DNA of 64,000 bases from Acanthosepion esculentum (GCA_964036315.1 OZ038479.1:56351246-56415245), one strand, 5' to 3'; counted from the first letter of the stretch, positions 23,940 to 36,322 are shown. Made by a program: numbers and translations. The notes: generated from the letters alone by a model not told the origin.

Positions 23940-24278
23940 ATAATATTCTCAATGACTGTCAAGAAATGTCATGCATAGCATAGATTCTATAACATTGCAT
24001 TTGCAACGTAAATACCAAGAAATCTAAGGAACCAAATCTTATCTAACACCGATTTTTTATTTTTATTTTTTTTCGGTGCCATTTTAAAACGTAATTTCGC
24101 CTTTGTCCAGTGTTTTTATTTTTTCATTACTTAATTCTTTTTGTTTATTCCGTTCCAATTTCGACATTATTATATGAAGCAAAAAACAAATAATACAAAA
24201 CTTGGTTAACACTAACAGAAATCCCAATAAAATATCATTTGAACATCGAAAAAATAAGACCATTTTCTCGTTTGTAAG
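23940..24278 (+). promoter_or_regulatory. Putative 5'-UTR exon of ZNF gene C
   Basis: It matches the gene B block: ACCAAGAAATC then AAGGAACCAAATCTTATCTAA (24026-24046), T-rich tracts, and CATTTTCTCGTTTGTAAG followed by GTAAGT with the donor at 24279. The intron start is also similar to gene B ('tttatca/gaaccttgtcact'). The upstream part with TGACGTC seen in copies B and D is not evident. The predicted intron to the acceptor at 32339-32340 is about 8.1 kb. Confidence 0.5.
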
Positions 24279-26639
24279 GTAAGTAAAAAAAAAAAAAAAA
24301 GATATATTTTTGTTTTTTTAAAGCGTTATTTTTATTTATCAACTTGTCACTCTTTTTTTTCTTCTATTTTGGTTGTTTAAAAATGAAAAAAAAAAATTAT
24401 CTTGTTAGTTTGAAAATGAAGTAATTAGATTTTTATTTGTTTTTTGCTTTGAAATCTTTTTTTATTTATTTTCTTAATCAGAAAGTAAAAAATATATATA
24501 AGAAAAATCGACTTATTATCGGAATTCTTGTTCTTAATGAAAATTTTCCGTGTTATTTTTTTAAAAGCTTGATTATTTTATTAAAGAGTAAGCTTAAGCA
24601 ATACAGAATAAAAAATATTTTTAAAAAATTGATTGAGTTGAGAAAATTTTGCTAAAATATTTTCATGCAAAAAAAAAAGGAACTTATTTTTCAGTTGAAC
24701 CACTTTTTTGTTTTAGCCTTTTCTGAATTTAAAAATTTATAACCTGTTGGAACTTTATATTATTTTGCAAAAGAATGTTGAATTACAAAATATTCGAATT
24801 AAAAAAAAAAGCTATTACCTTTCGTAGAAAATCACAAATCGTTTTTTAAGAAAAACCCTTTTTTTTTTTTTTTTTCATTTGGTCGGCCTTTATTTTTAAA
24901 CCACATGAATCGTCCCAGTGCTATTTTGAAAAAGTTTCTTTCGGAAATCTTTTCCGAACGAACTTTATTTTTTATTTTTCATGTTTTTCCGTTTTAGTAG
25001 CTGTTAATTTTTGTATGAATGTTCAAAAAAGGAAATAATTCCGAATAACCGCTTTTGATTTACTCATCGTAGGGAAGAGAAATATCTCGTAGGTATGTCC
25101 AATTTTGACCTTTTTAGCGTTTTTTTTTAGTTGTTTTTTTGTCAGTTGAAAGACACATTAATTTCGAAATTCTTGTAAAAATTAACTACTTGTTGGATTT
25201 TAATGAAAACTTCAGAACTTAATCAGAAATGAATGAACTTATTTTAGAAATGTTTGTCTCTTTGAAAGTCATGGTATAAATATTTTTTTTTTTATATCTG
25301 TTACCCCCCTCGAACTTAATTTTATGAAAACACAAAAAAAAATTTATTTGCAACCTCAATCTTTTTTTTTAATTAAATGCACAAAACTCTGAAAAATCTA
25401 AATCATCGATTTTTTTGTTAAAAAAATATCCGAAATTGTCCAAACTTTTACCTCAATTGTAAAAATACAAAACCCAATAAAACTAAGACAATATTTAATT
25501 AAGAAAGTTTTTAATGGCTTTTCTGAATAATATATACGAAGGTAATTATTATCTGAAAGAAAAAAAATTTTTTGATGAACAATAAATTTTTACATTAATT
25601 TTCTTTTTTTTTTCAATTTTAAATACACAATATGACAAATGGTTGTTATATATTTAATTTATACATTAAGTTCTTTCTGCAACCTTATGGAAATGATATA
25701 TTATGTTCTCTACTTTTTAAAGATCATAAATTTGAAAGCTTATTAAAATCTGACAACCATAATTATTTTAAAAATAATTTTTAATATTCCAAAATTGTAT
25801 TTAAAATCGTCTACAACGAAAGTACGGATGCACATTGTTGAAATAATGTCACATGAGTAGTTTCCTTTGATAGAAGCAAGTTTTTTTTTTACTTCAGAAA
25901 TGGCTTTGTAACAAGAAAACAACGCTTGTCAAGTTTTCTGAATATCGTCGTATTATTTTCAATTTTTTTCTTTTTCTATTCAAATATAATCGAATAGTGG
26001 GATAAAAGAAAATATCGACTATTTACAATTACAAAAAAAAAAAAACGCCCTTGGAAGTCCACCCAAATTTTCAAGTTTGAAATCGAATGCATAAATTCAT
26101 TGTACATTACTGTTTGGAATTATTATCCACACGACAAATTATCAATTAAAACGATTTTTGGAGTTTAAATTTTCTGGAGTTAGCTCGCTACTACTCAAAC
26201 TAAAAAATACTTGTCGAGTCAAAACAAAACCAACATAGCTGCTATTAGCATGTTAATTTTATTAATAAATAAAATAAAACTCATATTACTGCCATATAAT
26301 TATTAATAAATAGAAAAAAATCTGCCTTAATAAAAAAGAAATAAAATCTCATTTCATTAAGTTAACCCGTTTCAATTAATGGTGTTTCATGTAATTTTTA
26401 TATTCTCAGAAAAATATTTCATGACTGAAATAATAAACCTCAATTTAAAAAAATGTATTTTTTTTTACTGTTTTATTTTTACTTGTAAAATTTGATTTTC
26501 TTTCATAATTTAAATGTTATTTTCAGTGCAGAATTCTTCCTCAAACGTAAGGTAAAAAAAAAAAAAAAAAATTTGAAAGTGAATTTTTAAAAAAAAAATC
26601 TACTAACCAGATTCACTTAAAATTAGAACGAATTATATC

Positions 26640-26770
26640 ACTTTGGCGGTACCGTACAATAAATTTCAGTACCGTAAGTTGTGAATATATTGACGTACAT
26701 CAATCAACGCCTGTCAAAATAGACTACCCTGGTGGGAAATATCTCTCTTAAAAAATTTTCTGCTAAAAAT
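26640..26770 (+). promoter_or_regulatory. Possible additional 5' exon ending in a GTAAGT donor
   Basis: A less AT-rich island (GGTACCGTAC, GACGTACATCAATCAACGCC, CTACCCTGGTGGG) ends in AAAAAT followed by GTAAGTAATG at 26771. It resembles a 5' exon but does not match the three conserved first-exon blocks. Evidence is weak. Confidence 0.2.
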
Positions 26771-28399
26771 GTAAGTAATGTTTCTTTCAAATTACATTAA
26801 GTATACTTTAATCATTCTAAATTTCCTAAGATAACAAAAGAAAAAGGTGTAATTGATTTTTCATGATTTTTTAACTAACAAACTATGATCTTTCCGACAG
26901 AAATGTCGATAAGTTCGATTTTACGAAATTTTTTGACTAAAAAAAAAACAAGATTTTTTAAGAAAATTTTTAACATTTATAGGAAGGATTAAAAAATCTG
27001 AAAAAATATTCAGAAAATACTTTGGTCTTTCCTCTTTAATAACAACATAAATATTTAAACGTTAAAAATTGTTTTATCAATTTGGGGACCTTTTGTCGTC
27101 AAGGTATACCACTTTTTAGCGAAATATTGGACATACCTACAGAGGTATATTCAATAATTCGCCGAAAAAACAGCATCATAGCATGATGAAAAAAAGGCCC
27201 CAGACTTAATAAAAACAAAGTTTTATCGTGAAAAATGTTGTTATTAATAAGAAGAAAGACCAAAGTATTTTTTAATTATTTGTTTTAATTTTTTTATTCC
27301 TTTCTAGCACGTTTGAAATTTTTTTTTTTTTTTTTTTTTAACGTCAGCGGTCGTATTTTTTTAGCAATACTTTTTTTTTAAACGCATTTTTCAATTGAAA
27401 AACACATTAATTTGGAAATTCTTGCAAAAATTAAATAATTGTCGGATTCTAAATGAAACTTTCAGAACTTATTCAAAATTGAATATTTGCTTTTTAGAAA
27501 GTCACTCCCCTTACTTAACTATGAAAACTGGAATATGTGTTTTTGTAATTTTTTTTTAATTAAATGCAGAAGATTTGAAGAATAAATCATCGATTTAAAA
27601 AAAATTTTTTTGTAAATTGAGGAGCGTTTCTCTACTTAAACTTTAGCTCTGATTTGTAAAATTAAAATACAAAAACCCAATAAAACTGAGACATTATTTA
27701 ATTAAAAAAGCGTTTAATGGCTTTTATTTAGGTACTTCCATGAGATCGCTAAAACAGAGTATAGCATGATGAAAAAGACGCCAAACTTGACGAAAATAAA
27801 ATTTTATCGTCTAAATTTTCATGTTATTATTAAGAGGAAAGATCAAAGTATTTTGGGAGTATTTTTTTACATTTTTCAATCGTTCCTAGCACGTCCGAAA
27901 TTTTCGTTAAAAATCTTGTTTTTTTTGAGTCAGTAAAATTGACAGATAATCAATCATGGCATCCATTTTTTTCCATTTTATAAAAAGAATGAGTCTCAGT
28001 TTGAAATTCTTTTAAAAATCAATTATCATTTTTTCAAAACTTATTTTAAGAAAATCAGAAATTATAATGTGTGTTTAAAATATTTTGAACCAAGCTTAGC
28101 TTAGCTTCTGCACTGAAAAGATGTAGTTTGAAAATAAAACAAAGCAGGTCATAACCTTTTGCATCACTTGACAGGTGTTGAATGACATTGAGGGGATTAT
28201 GTTCGGATAATTTGTTCAACAGAAGGAGAAAAGTGAAGTTATTTAGATTTAAGTGAACAAGTTATTTACCTCGTTATTTTTACGGAAAACTTTCAGCACT
28301 TTAATTTTATTTTTGTACTTAGCTTTCACCTTTACATTTACAATGCTTTATGGAAAATATATTATAAAGAAATTAAAATAAGACTGTTAAGGGTGAGAT

Positions 28400-28496
28400 T
28401 AAATTTCATAAGAAAGGTATCTAATTAATTTGTAAGTACCTTTTCTTATGAAATTTTAACAGAAGTGTACATAAAATACTATAATTTTATGTACAT
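28400..28496. repeat. Two adjacent hairpins in the gene C intron
   Basis: AAATTTCATAAGAAAGGTA pairs with TACCTTTTCTTATGAAATTT (one bulged T). Immediately after, TGTACATAAAAT pairs with ATTTTATGTACA. These could be ends of a small MITE; no longer terminal repeats were found. Confidence 0.45.
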
Positions 28497-31122
28497 TTAT
28501 TACATTTTACTATGTTATTTGTATTTCCATTCATTTTATTATTAATTTTGATATTTCATTTATGGAAAAATGTCATAACTGAGATTAATATGAAAATAAG
28601 ATCATATAAATTTCATGAAATGATACATGTAGGTACCCTTCTCAGTTGAAATTGAAAAATCAAATTAACTTCTCCACATGTGTTTCACAAAAGAAAGGCC
28701 TTAACAGCAGAGAATAATGCTTAACTCAAATAATGCAACTTAATTGTATTCTGGTTGGTTTTCCGTACTTTATAATTAGAGTCCGATTATAAACACAAAA
28801 TTACATTTCTTAATTACAGTGCATCTTCTGATTAGTCAAAATGATACAATTTACAATGCACTAAAAAAAATCTATCTCATAAGGACACTTACAAAAGCAG
28901 ATGTGGCTTTTAACTAATTTTATATTTTAACAACTTAAATGTAAAAATCCATTATAATTAAAGAAATAACAAATAATTGTAATAAAAATTCATTTTTCAC
29001 TGAAAAATTTTTTTGCTTTCAGAAAATATTGTCCATAAAAGAAAATAAAAGCATTTGAAATTAAATAATATCTTTGTTTTATTTAGTTTTGTATGTTACA
29101 ATTCAGAATCTGATTTTCAGGTGGGAAGGGGTCCAATTAAAAACAAAAAAAATACATGATTTGCATTCCTCAAAGCCTTGTGCTTTTAACTATTGTAATC
29201 ACTAAACTGGATTCGATTGAATTTCTAGTGTTTCCATAAAATTAGTTACAGGGGGGTAATAAATATAAAAAAAATATTTCTGCCATGACTTTAATAAAAA
29301 AAATTATATAATAATTTTGATCATCTGTGAATAGTTTCTGAAAGTTTCATTAACATCTGCCTATTATTTTTATTTTTGCAAGATTTTTCAAATTAAGTGT
29401 GTCATACAAAAAAAAATGTGCTAAAAATTGTATATGTTATTTTATTAGATCCGGTGATACAAAGAGAAACAAGGTTTTTTCAATCAAAATTTAGAATGTT
29501 CTAAAAAGAAGTAAAAATTTTAAAAACTAATTCAAAAAAACTTTTTGAATATTTATCTTAGTCTTAAATTAAGAAAAAATTTAAAATATCTCACTGTGTG
29601 CAATTAAATATTTTATCAAACAGGTAAAAAAAAATAAAGTAAAAGCAATGAAATGAACTCAAAATTATCATTTCCTGGTTTTTAATGAATTTCTTTTTCA
29701 TCTATAGTGGTGTTTCAATGTGTGATGAATGTGCCAATGTTCTAAAAATGCCTAAAATCTTTATTTACATATGGAAATTTTATTTTTTCTTTCAATATCG
29801 ATTAACAAAATTAAACTTAAACGTAGACATTTAAGTTATTTAAATTGTGTTTTTTTAAGAGGTGATTCTATGGGCACACATACAGAAAGAGAAGAGGCGG
29901 TTTTATCTCGATCTCAAGTGTTTCTGTTTGATAGACCAGCAGATGATTCATTTTGAAGTCTGATTATTTAAAAGAATAACAGAAAAATGGTTGTAATGTG
30001 ATACTATGGACACCCACATAGAAAGGGAAGAGGCAGTTTTATTTTGATCTCAACTGTTTCTGTTTGATAGATCAGCAAATAGTTCCTTCTGAAATTTGGT
30101 ACTTCTAAGTGGCATCCACTTTGACTGAAGGGGAATGGTAAGTAAAAGAGTGGATTAGAGGGTTCTGGAGATCAAGTAGAAAAAAATCAGAAATAGGGTA
30201 TATATCCGTATGTTGGTTTGTATCAACAGTCTATACTTGGTGGGAGACTGACATGTCTTTTGAGTGGTTCCTGTGCTGTCTATTTTTATTGCCAGCCAAC
30301 ATGTCAGGATGAGTAGATGAGCAAGGAGTTAGTAGGTTGAGCTGTTAAACCAATACAGCAGGAGTTATCCCAAGTATCACCTACCTATGTACCCTCCTAG
30401 ACAAGCAGACATAGACCTGAATAAAACATCTATTTTGTGTCAAAAATGAATTCAACTGAAAAGAACAGTGTGGAGATAGTGAATGACCAGATTGTAAAAG
30501 AATATGTCCTTCCTTTGTGACCCTCTTCGCTAGGGTCAGGTAACTACAGTAATAACAGACAGGAACAATAACAACTTGTTTCACTGTTGGCCAAAAAGCT
30601 CTGGAGCATGAGGTGCAGGGATTTTTATAACATACCTCTGCCCTTACCTCTTCCACCAATCCAAATGGAAGGCTGCTAAAGTGGAGGAGAATGAGGCATT
30701 TGTACCTTTATGACTCCCCAGTCAACATCGCTCTCCACACACGTAAGTCTTTTCTTCATTATTTCTGACAATTATCTGGGAAATCGAGTTCGCATTCTTA
30801 TTTCTCAATGTGGCATTTGCCTATCATTTTGTGAGCATGCAGCAGACCCTTTCCCAGCTTTTAGTACACACTGATGAGATCAAGAATTGAAATGCAATGC
30901 AGTGTAATCATTGGTCGGTTGGTGGAAAGCATGGACAGGGCTGTGTTGTATGTTTACAAGCAAATCTTTTACTTCATTTACTGTCATTGTTTTTATCTGA
31001 CTTTCATTAAATACATAAAATGATAAATAAAAGGCATTCTGCTGGGGTTAGAGTTAAATTCTTTAGATAGGTTCATATGAAAAGTTTCTTTTTGTTCATA
31101 CTAATTTTTTTTTTTTTTTCAG

Positions 31123-31338
31123 CCCATGTTTGGAACAAACAAGCAAAAAGTATTTACAATACCACGAGTCTGTAATGGTCTTCGGGAAACCACATGTGTT
31201 GTACCCGTGGCAACAATGATATATCCTGACCCATCTCCCTTCAGGCTGGATTTATACTTTGAGACCAGTTGCTGTATCTAATCTGAAGCATTACTTTTTG
31301 CCTAAGAATTTCCCCCTGCATATTATAACAATTTACAG
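31123..31338 (+). other. Exon-like cassette of unknown origin
   Basis: The stretch is preceded by a T tract and CAG and followed by TTACAG then GTAAAC, so it could be spliced as an exon. Its composition is more GC-rich than the surroundings. A 50-codon frame (starting PMFGTNKQKVF) opens at the acceptor and ends inside the cassette. I recognise no domain. Confidence 0.25.
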
Positions 31339-31873
31339 GTAAACAACTTTTCACATTAATTCTTTTCAAAAACATCTATTATTCTATATGTAGACAAATG
31401 CTTTTTTCTTTTTTTTTATATTAAACATTTCTCCAGTACTTCCTCCTAGATTTTAATGAAACATCACTTATTTGAGGTTTTTGGGTGATGTCATAATCTT
31501 TTGCCTGATTTCTAGATTCCTACCAAAATGAATATTTTTTTAATTATTTTCAATATCCTTAATTATAATTACCACTATGGATGTTTATTTTGTTAAAACT
31601 TTGTTTAAAAGTGGAAAGAATAATCCCCAAAAGAACTTCATGTCAGACATTTAAATATTTTTCAGAAAATACAATTGTCATTTTTTATATTTTATATTAT
31701 TACTATTTTTAATTGAAACTATTTAAGATAAACATTGGGTTTTCTTTTTATGCTTTTGATATTTGTTGAAAGACTTTGCCAGATTTTTTATCAAACTAAA
31801 AAGTGTTCTACAGAAGCAATAAGTTCCTCTGTACTTTATTAATTTCTCTTTTTACTCACTTAATATTACTCTT

Positions 31874-32340
31874 CTCACATTCCAGTGTTACTAACAATAA
31901 GCAGTTAAACATTCATTGATTCCATTACAAAATTATCAAGCTTTATATAAAATAGAAAGAAAAAAAAGAAATTTTATGCTTTATAACTAATGCCAGTGGA
32001 TTTTTTACATGAAAGTTGTCTGCATTGAATCTTTACATTTGTAGCATTAAATTTTCTGTATTGAATTTTACAAAAAATAAGTAATATTGTTTTTATTCTT
32101 TTAGTGAAGGTCATCTTGTTAAAGTGGCCCTTTGGAAGAACAGTATTTGAGACAAGATGCTTTTTATGAAAATTATTTTTTGTAGATACAGCCATTTGTA
32201 TATAGGATACATTCTAATGGTTAAGCAATCTTGTTTCACAGTCTGTCTAGTCATAGCTACTGCAATGAGTTTGACCTTCACTGGTTGCTGCATTATTCAC
32301 TGTCTCTGTTAATATATCTTGTACTGCTTTTCGTTCACAG
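31874..32340 (+). repeat. Conserved intronic blocks before the gene C terminal exon
   Basis: 31880-32095 matches the cassettes at 10798 and 11038 (TTCCAGTGTTACTA, AATAAGCAGTTA, ATTACAAAATTATCAA, then a 'gcattaaatt' stretch). 32185-32340 matches 12245-12476 ('agccatttgtatatagga', 'ttgtttcacagtctgtc', 'tattcactgtctctgttaatatatcttgtactgc'), ending in the acceptor TTCACAG. Confidence 0.65.
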
Positions 32341-33453
32341 ATGTTTTGGATCTACATAAAAAAATGTTATTACTGTGGATTTAAATGAAGGAAAAGACTT
32401 TTCATTTTCCAAGAACAAAGGAGAAATAGATGCTTCAATCCTTGTGTAAAACTTGTGTATTGATATCTTCAAGTCATCATTAATAAGAAATTAAGTACTT
32501 GCAAAATGTGTTATCTTTTCTACAAGAGCAGTGTTAACTCTGCGTAAATATCAGAAAGAAGCCATATTGTTGCATAATATGGAAATCTTTTTCACCCACC
32601 ATATGGAAGCACTGAAGAGAATTGATATTCTTTTGGAATAGCTGAGTTTTCCATTGTGTTAATGCCTTTTTCATGAAATATGTGTACACACACTGAAAAG
32701 AAATCATGCTCTTGTGAGGTTTGTGGAGCTGCATTTTCACAGAAGTCTCATTTAATTAGTCATATGCCTGCACATATTGGAGAAAAACCACATTCTTGTG
32801 AAGTTTGTGGCTCTTCATTTTCATGGAAGTCAAATCTGTTAAGGCATATGCGTAACCACACTGGAGAGAAACCATATTCTTGTGATGTATGTGGATCTGC
32901 CTTTTCACGGAAATCAGTTCTTGCTGACCATATACAAACGCACACTGGAGAGAAACCTCATACTTGTGAAGTTTGTGGTTCTGCATTTTCACGGAAATCA
33001 GGTTTAGTGTGTCATGTACGAATTCACACTGGAGAGAAACCTTATTCATGTGAAGTTTGTGGATATGCATTTTCAAAAAAGTCACATTTGGTAAGTCATA
33101 TGTATAAACACACTGGAGAGAAACCATACTCTTGTGAATTTTGTGCGTCTGCATTTACACAGAAAACAAATTTGGTGTGTCATATGCGTACACACACTGG
33201 AGAAAAACCATATACTTGTGAAATATGTGGATCTGCATTTAAATGGCATTCAAATTTGGTGTGCCATAAGCGAACACACACAGGAGAGAAACCTTATGTG
33301 TGTGACATTTGTGGATCTGAATTTTCACTTACATCACATTTGGTACGCCATATGCGAACACACACTGGAGAGAAACCATATTCCTGTGATGTTTGTGGTT
33401 CTGCATTTTCACAGAAGTCACATTTGAAGGGCCATATGCGAATACACACTTGA
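32341..33453 (+). CDS. ZNF gene C terminal exon: nine-finger C2H2 protein
   Basis: The exon begins after the acceptor AG at 32339-32340. The coding start is ATG 32680, with a leader like that of gene A (MCTHTEKK is shared by both). The 257-residue protein has nine C2H2 fingers and ends HMRIHT at TGA 33451-33453. Helix residues -1/2/3/6 in order are QSHS, WSNR, RSVD, RSGC, KSHS, QTNC, WSNC, LSHR and QSHG. The first linker is IGEKPH, the rest TGEKP. Inferred function is nuclear DNA binding. Relationship to gene A is suggested by the identical N-terminus and same leader length class. No effector domain was seen. Confidence 0.86.
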
Positions 33454-33760
33454 TAGAAACATTGTCCATGTGGATTTGTGTAGAAAAGTAAGTTATGTTC
33501 CATCATTAGACTAGTGCGAATGTGTATTCATGTGAGATATATAAACATAATTTTTGTTAACATTAATGTTTCCTGCACAATACACATATGTAAGATAGAA
33601 AACACACTGTGAACTGTGTGTTTACATTTGCAAAAGTGAAGTTCAAAATTTGCTGGAGAGAAACATTATTATGATTTCCATAATGCATCATTTTCAAATC
33701 TGAAAAGCCACATCCAACTGCATGCTGGAGAGAAAACATCCTCATGAAATACATGGGTTT
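33454..33760 (+). pseudogene. Decayed zinc fingers after gene C
   Basis: Immediately after the stop, the linker is still readable as ACT TGA TAG AAA where intact copies have ACT GGA GAG AAA. Two codons have become stops. Further on, GEKHYYDFHNASFSNLKSHI and LHAGEK at about 33655-33735 are remains of another finger lacking its cysteines. The parent array was longer. Confidence 0.7.
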
Positions 33761-34440
33761 GAATTTTCAAACCTGTTTATAAACCTGAATCATGTGAATC
33801 AGTAATTTTTTTTTTTTTTTTACAGATTTTTCATTTAGAAATAAACATATTTACATACAGATCATATTGATTTTTTTTATTGTGGATCAACATTTTCATA
33901 GAATAATTAAACTGTAAGAATCTATTTGCATTTAAAACAAAGGCAAAAACATAGCAAAATATGATGTTTATACATTTCATGATAGTCAAAAATTTATACT
34001 TCAAAATGCAAACAGGACAAGTTAATGTCTGAAAAGATTGGGGTGTATTTTTTATACATGAATGAAATAAAAATGTATTTTCAGGAATCAAGTGAATATG
34101 AAATTTGATTTATTTCATCTAAACACTATTTTCCAAGGAACATTTTTAAAATGTATTTTGTTTTTTCACACTGATTTTTTGTTTTTTAAATTTTTTGTTG
34201 GTTGTATGTGTAGGCTTTAAGTATTGCTATGAATAAAATGTTACCTATTATTTATCAGTTGCACTAGTAATATATTCAAACTTTTTTAAATTATCATGTA
34301 AGTATGAAATAAACTGTGGTCAGGGATTTTTCCACACTCATTTGTGCAGTTGTGTACAAAGCAGTCTGAATTTATTTTTTTCATTACAACAATGAGGTCT
34401 GTACATTCTGTCACCATTAAACATGGCAAGGTTTTCATTG
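33761..34440 (+). other. 3' flank of gene C
   Basis: The AAATAAAA-containing block at 34061-34118 matches 13779-13835 after gene B. No gene was seen. Confidence 0.45.
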
Positions 34441-34444
34441 ATTG

Positions 34445-34712
34445 ATTTGTATTAACTCTTTATGGAGTGCAAATAAAACGGGAATCATATATTTAACACC
34501 AGTTAGCATAGTTAAAAGTCGGAAGACATGGATTGCAGAGGAGAAAACTGATTTAAAATGCTTAAATGGATACAGGAAGGTATCCAATTGTGAAGACGCT
34601 ACAAGAGGCAAACAAAGCAGTGTCTAAATTGAAAGCTAAGAAAATTGCACTAAAATTTCCTAATGTGGGTGATCCTAAAATAAAAAAAATGAGTCTTAGT
34701 ATATTCAGCTGA
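34445..34712 (+). pseudogene. Copia RT thumb/connection fragment, plus strand
   Basis: Fragments SRKTWIAEEKTDLKCLNG, then QEANKAVSKLKAKKIALKF, then PKIKKMSLSIFS match the region between RT and RNase H of GalEa/copia polyproteins. Frames shift between them. It ends abruptly at about 34712, where copia sequence continues in the opposite orientation. Confidence 0.55.
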
Positions 34713-34999
34713 CAGTCAAATACCATGATCTGGAAGGGCCTTTAAGACCATAGACACACTTATGGAGATTCCTGAGATAGTTACTGGGTACATTAGTTTC
34801 AGGCGTGTGTGTGGGGGGGAGGTACAGGTGTTGAAGGTAAACATTCCTTTCAAAATCATAACTTTGTAAAAAGGCAGTTTTTATGTTCATAGAGTTTCAA
34901 GTCCATCCTGAGGATGATATGACGGCTAAGACAATGCGCAAACCTTCCTTGCAGAGCAACCAGTCTTGCTTTGATAACAGGACCTTTTGATGTCTCTTT
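34705..34999 (-). pseudogene. Copia reverse transcriptase N-terminal part
   Basis: KARLVA (about 34980) is followed after a shift by DIKTAFLQ-type sequence (NIKTAFLQSYDFERNVYLQ, with Asn in place of the first Asp seen in most copia RTs) and KCVYGLKGPSRSWYL. The YxDD motif is absent because the copy is interrupted at about 34712. Confidence 0.7.
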
Positions 35000-35711
35000 T
35001 TTGCTATATAGCCGTCTTGTAGATATCCTGTCCCAAATCAGGAACCTTTCCAAAAACTCTGTTGTTTCTCCAGCTCTGTATCTTCCTCCTTGGCTTTCTC
35101 TACAAACAGAGGACAACAGTGTAGATTGCCTATCTGAACAACCATCTTGCTTTTCCTCCATTCTGAAACCCCATTTTCAAAATTCAGCCAGAAAGGTTCA
35201 CCTTCAAATACTACATCCATAATGTGTGTATTTTTTTCAGTGGATTTACCAGCTTTGCTAACCACTTTCATCCTCATCCACTGAGATTCTTCATCATCAG
35301 CAATCTTGTACTCTGTCATCTCCTGGTTTGGGAAGAGACACACCACCCTTCCTGGGTCCAAATGCAGTAACATCTGGACCCTGTTGAAACTGGAACAGGT
35401 TGAAGGATATCTTTCTGCATCATTATATTGCTCTGATGCTCTCAGAGCAACATCCAAATCACTGAATATCTGTAGTAATTTTATTTAGCATGCTACCAAT
35501 AACAGCATTAAGTCTGTCACATACACTGTTGCTCCAAGGAATTTCTGTTGTCATCACTGTCATGTGGAGAGCTTCACCCAACTCTCACATTTCACTGTTG
35601 TTGAATTTGCACACATTGTCAGATAGTATTTTTTTGGAGCACCAAAAATGGTTATCCAACAGAAGAGCCCTTCAATAACAGCCATTTTGTTTTGAATCAC
35701 CCTCATTAAAT

Positions 35712-36002
35712 TCAGTTGCCATAGGAAGGTCTAGGAGGTGTTCTTTTGAATTTGGTACAAGTTTCACACCTCTCTGACACAGATTTAATTTCATGTTCAA
35801 ATTTATGATTATATTTTATGAGTTTTTGGGGATGAGGATGACTAAACTGCTTATGCAATTTGTTGTCTGTTTTATTTGTAGCCATCATTTTTGAGAACAT
35901 GATCAAATTACAGGTAGCATTATCTAATTGTCTACAGAGTGGTAAAAAATAATAGCTTGAAGTGGTGGGTTGCAAATTCAAAATCATATTTGCTTTTATC
36001 AT
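35712..36002 (-). pseudogene. Copia GAG-pre-integrase zinc-binding region
   Basis: KLHKQFSHPHPQKLIK followed by SERCETCTKFKRTPPRPSYG gives the H-H...C-C zinc-binding arrangement at the N-terminus of copia integrases. Catalytic core sequence should follow; here the next readable part starts well inside the core, so a deletion lies at about 35705. Confidence 0.75.
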
Positions 36003-36322
36003 TGAATTTCTGCTGAAAAGTAGAGTAAAGGTATTTCACATTCAACAACATCACTAGATATTTCTGACCTCATATTTCCAATGAACCGGGGAATCGTCAA
36101 TTTCTTTGTAGATTCTACTGTAACACCATCACCAAAAGAAAATGTAGAAGCAGAGGTTTGTTCTACAATTAAAGACCACTGATAATCACTTAATGAATTC
36201 AAATAGTCTTGAAGACAAACTTTACCACAGACAGTGGTCGAACACCCTGTGTCCAAAATAACACAATCTTTCACATTGTGCACAAGGGACTGCAACATTG
36301 TACGACCCACAAACATGGACAA
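35999..36322 (-). pseudogene. Copia aspartic protease region
   Basis: The frame contains VILDTGCSTTVCGKVC (the DTG catalytic motif in a D-T-G-C-S setting), then FSFGDGVTVESTKKLTIP and DVVECEIPLL. These match the protease of GalEa-type copia elements, which cleaves the Gag-Pol polyprotein. The frame itself is intact over 107 codons, but its neighbours are broken. Confidence 0.75.

Larger units (their letters stand above)
24279..32340 (+). other. Putative intron of ZNF gene C
   Basis: The interval is very AT-rich with long A and T runs. The ~90-bp AT-rich module occurs at 25149-25240 and 27401-27490 (+) and at 29322-29406 (-). Paired hairpins sit at 28400-28496. A direct duplication lies at 29866-29956 and 30002-30093 (shared GAAGAGGC(G/A)GTTTTAT, TTTCTGTTTGATAGA). 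An exon-like stretch at 31123-31338 has good splice signals on both sides. No coding gene is recognised. Confidence 0.45.

Noticed and set aside
24437..24655. 72-codon frame rich in Lys, Phe, Leu and Ile
   Set aside because: It is what AT-rich intron sequence yields by chance; no domain and no start context.
1058..33453. Regular 84-bp direct repeats that could suggest a CRISPR-like array
   Set aside because: The period is one zinc finger plus linker, coding in frame; this is not a CRISPR and the organism is a eukaryote.
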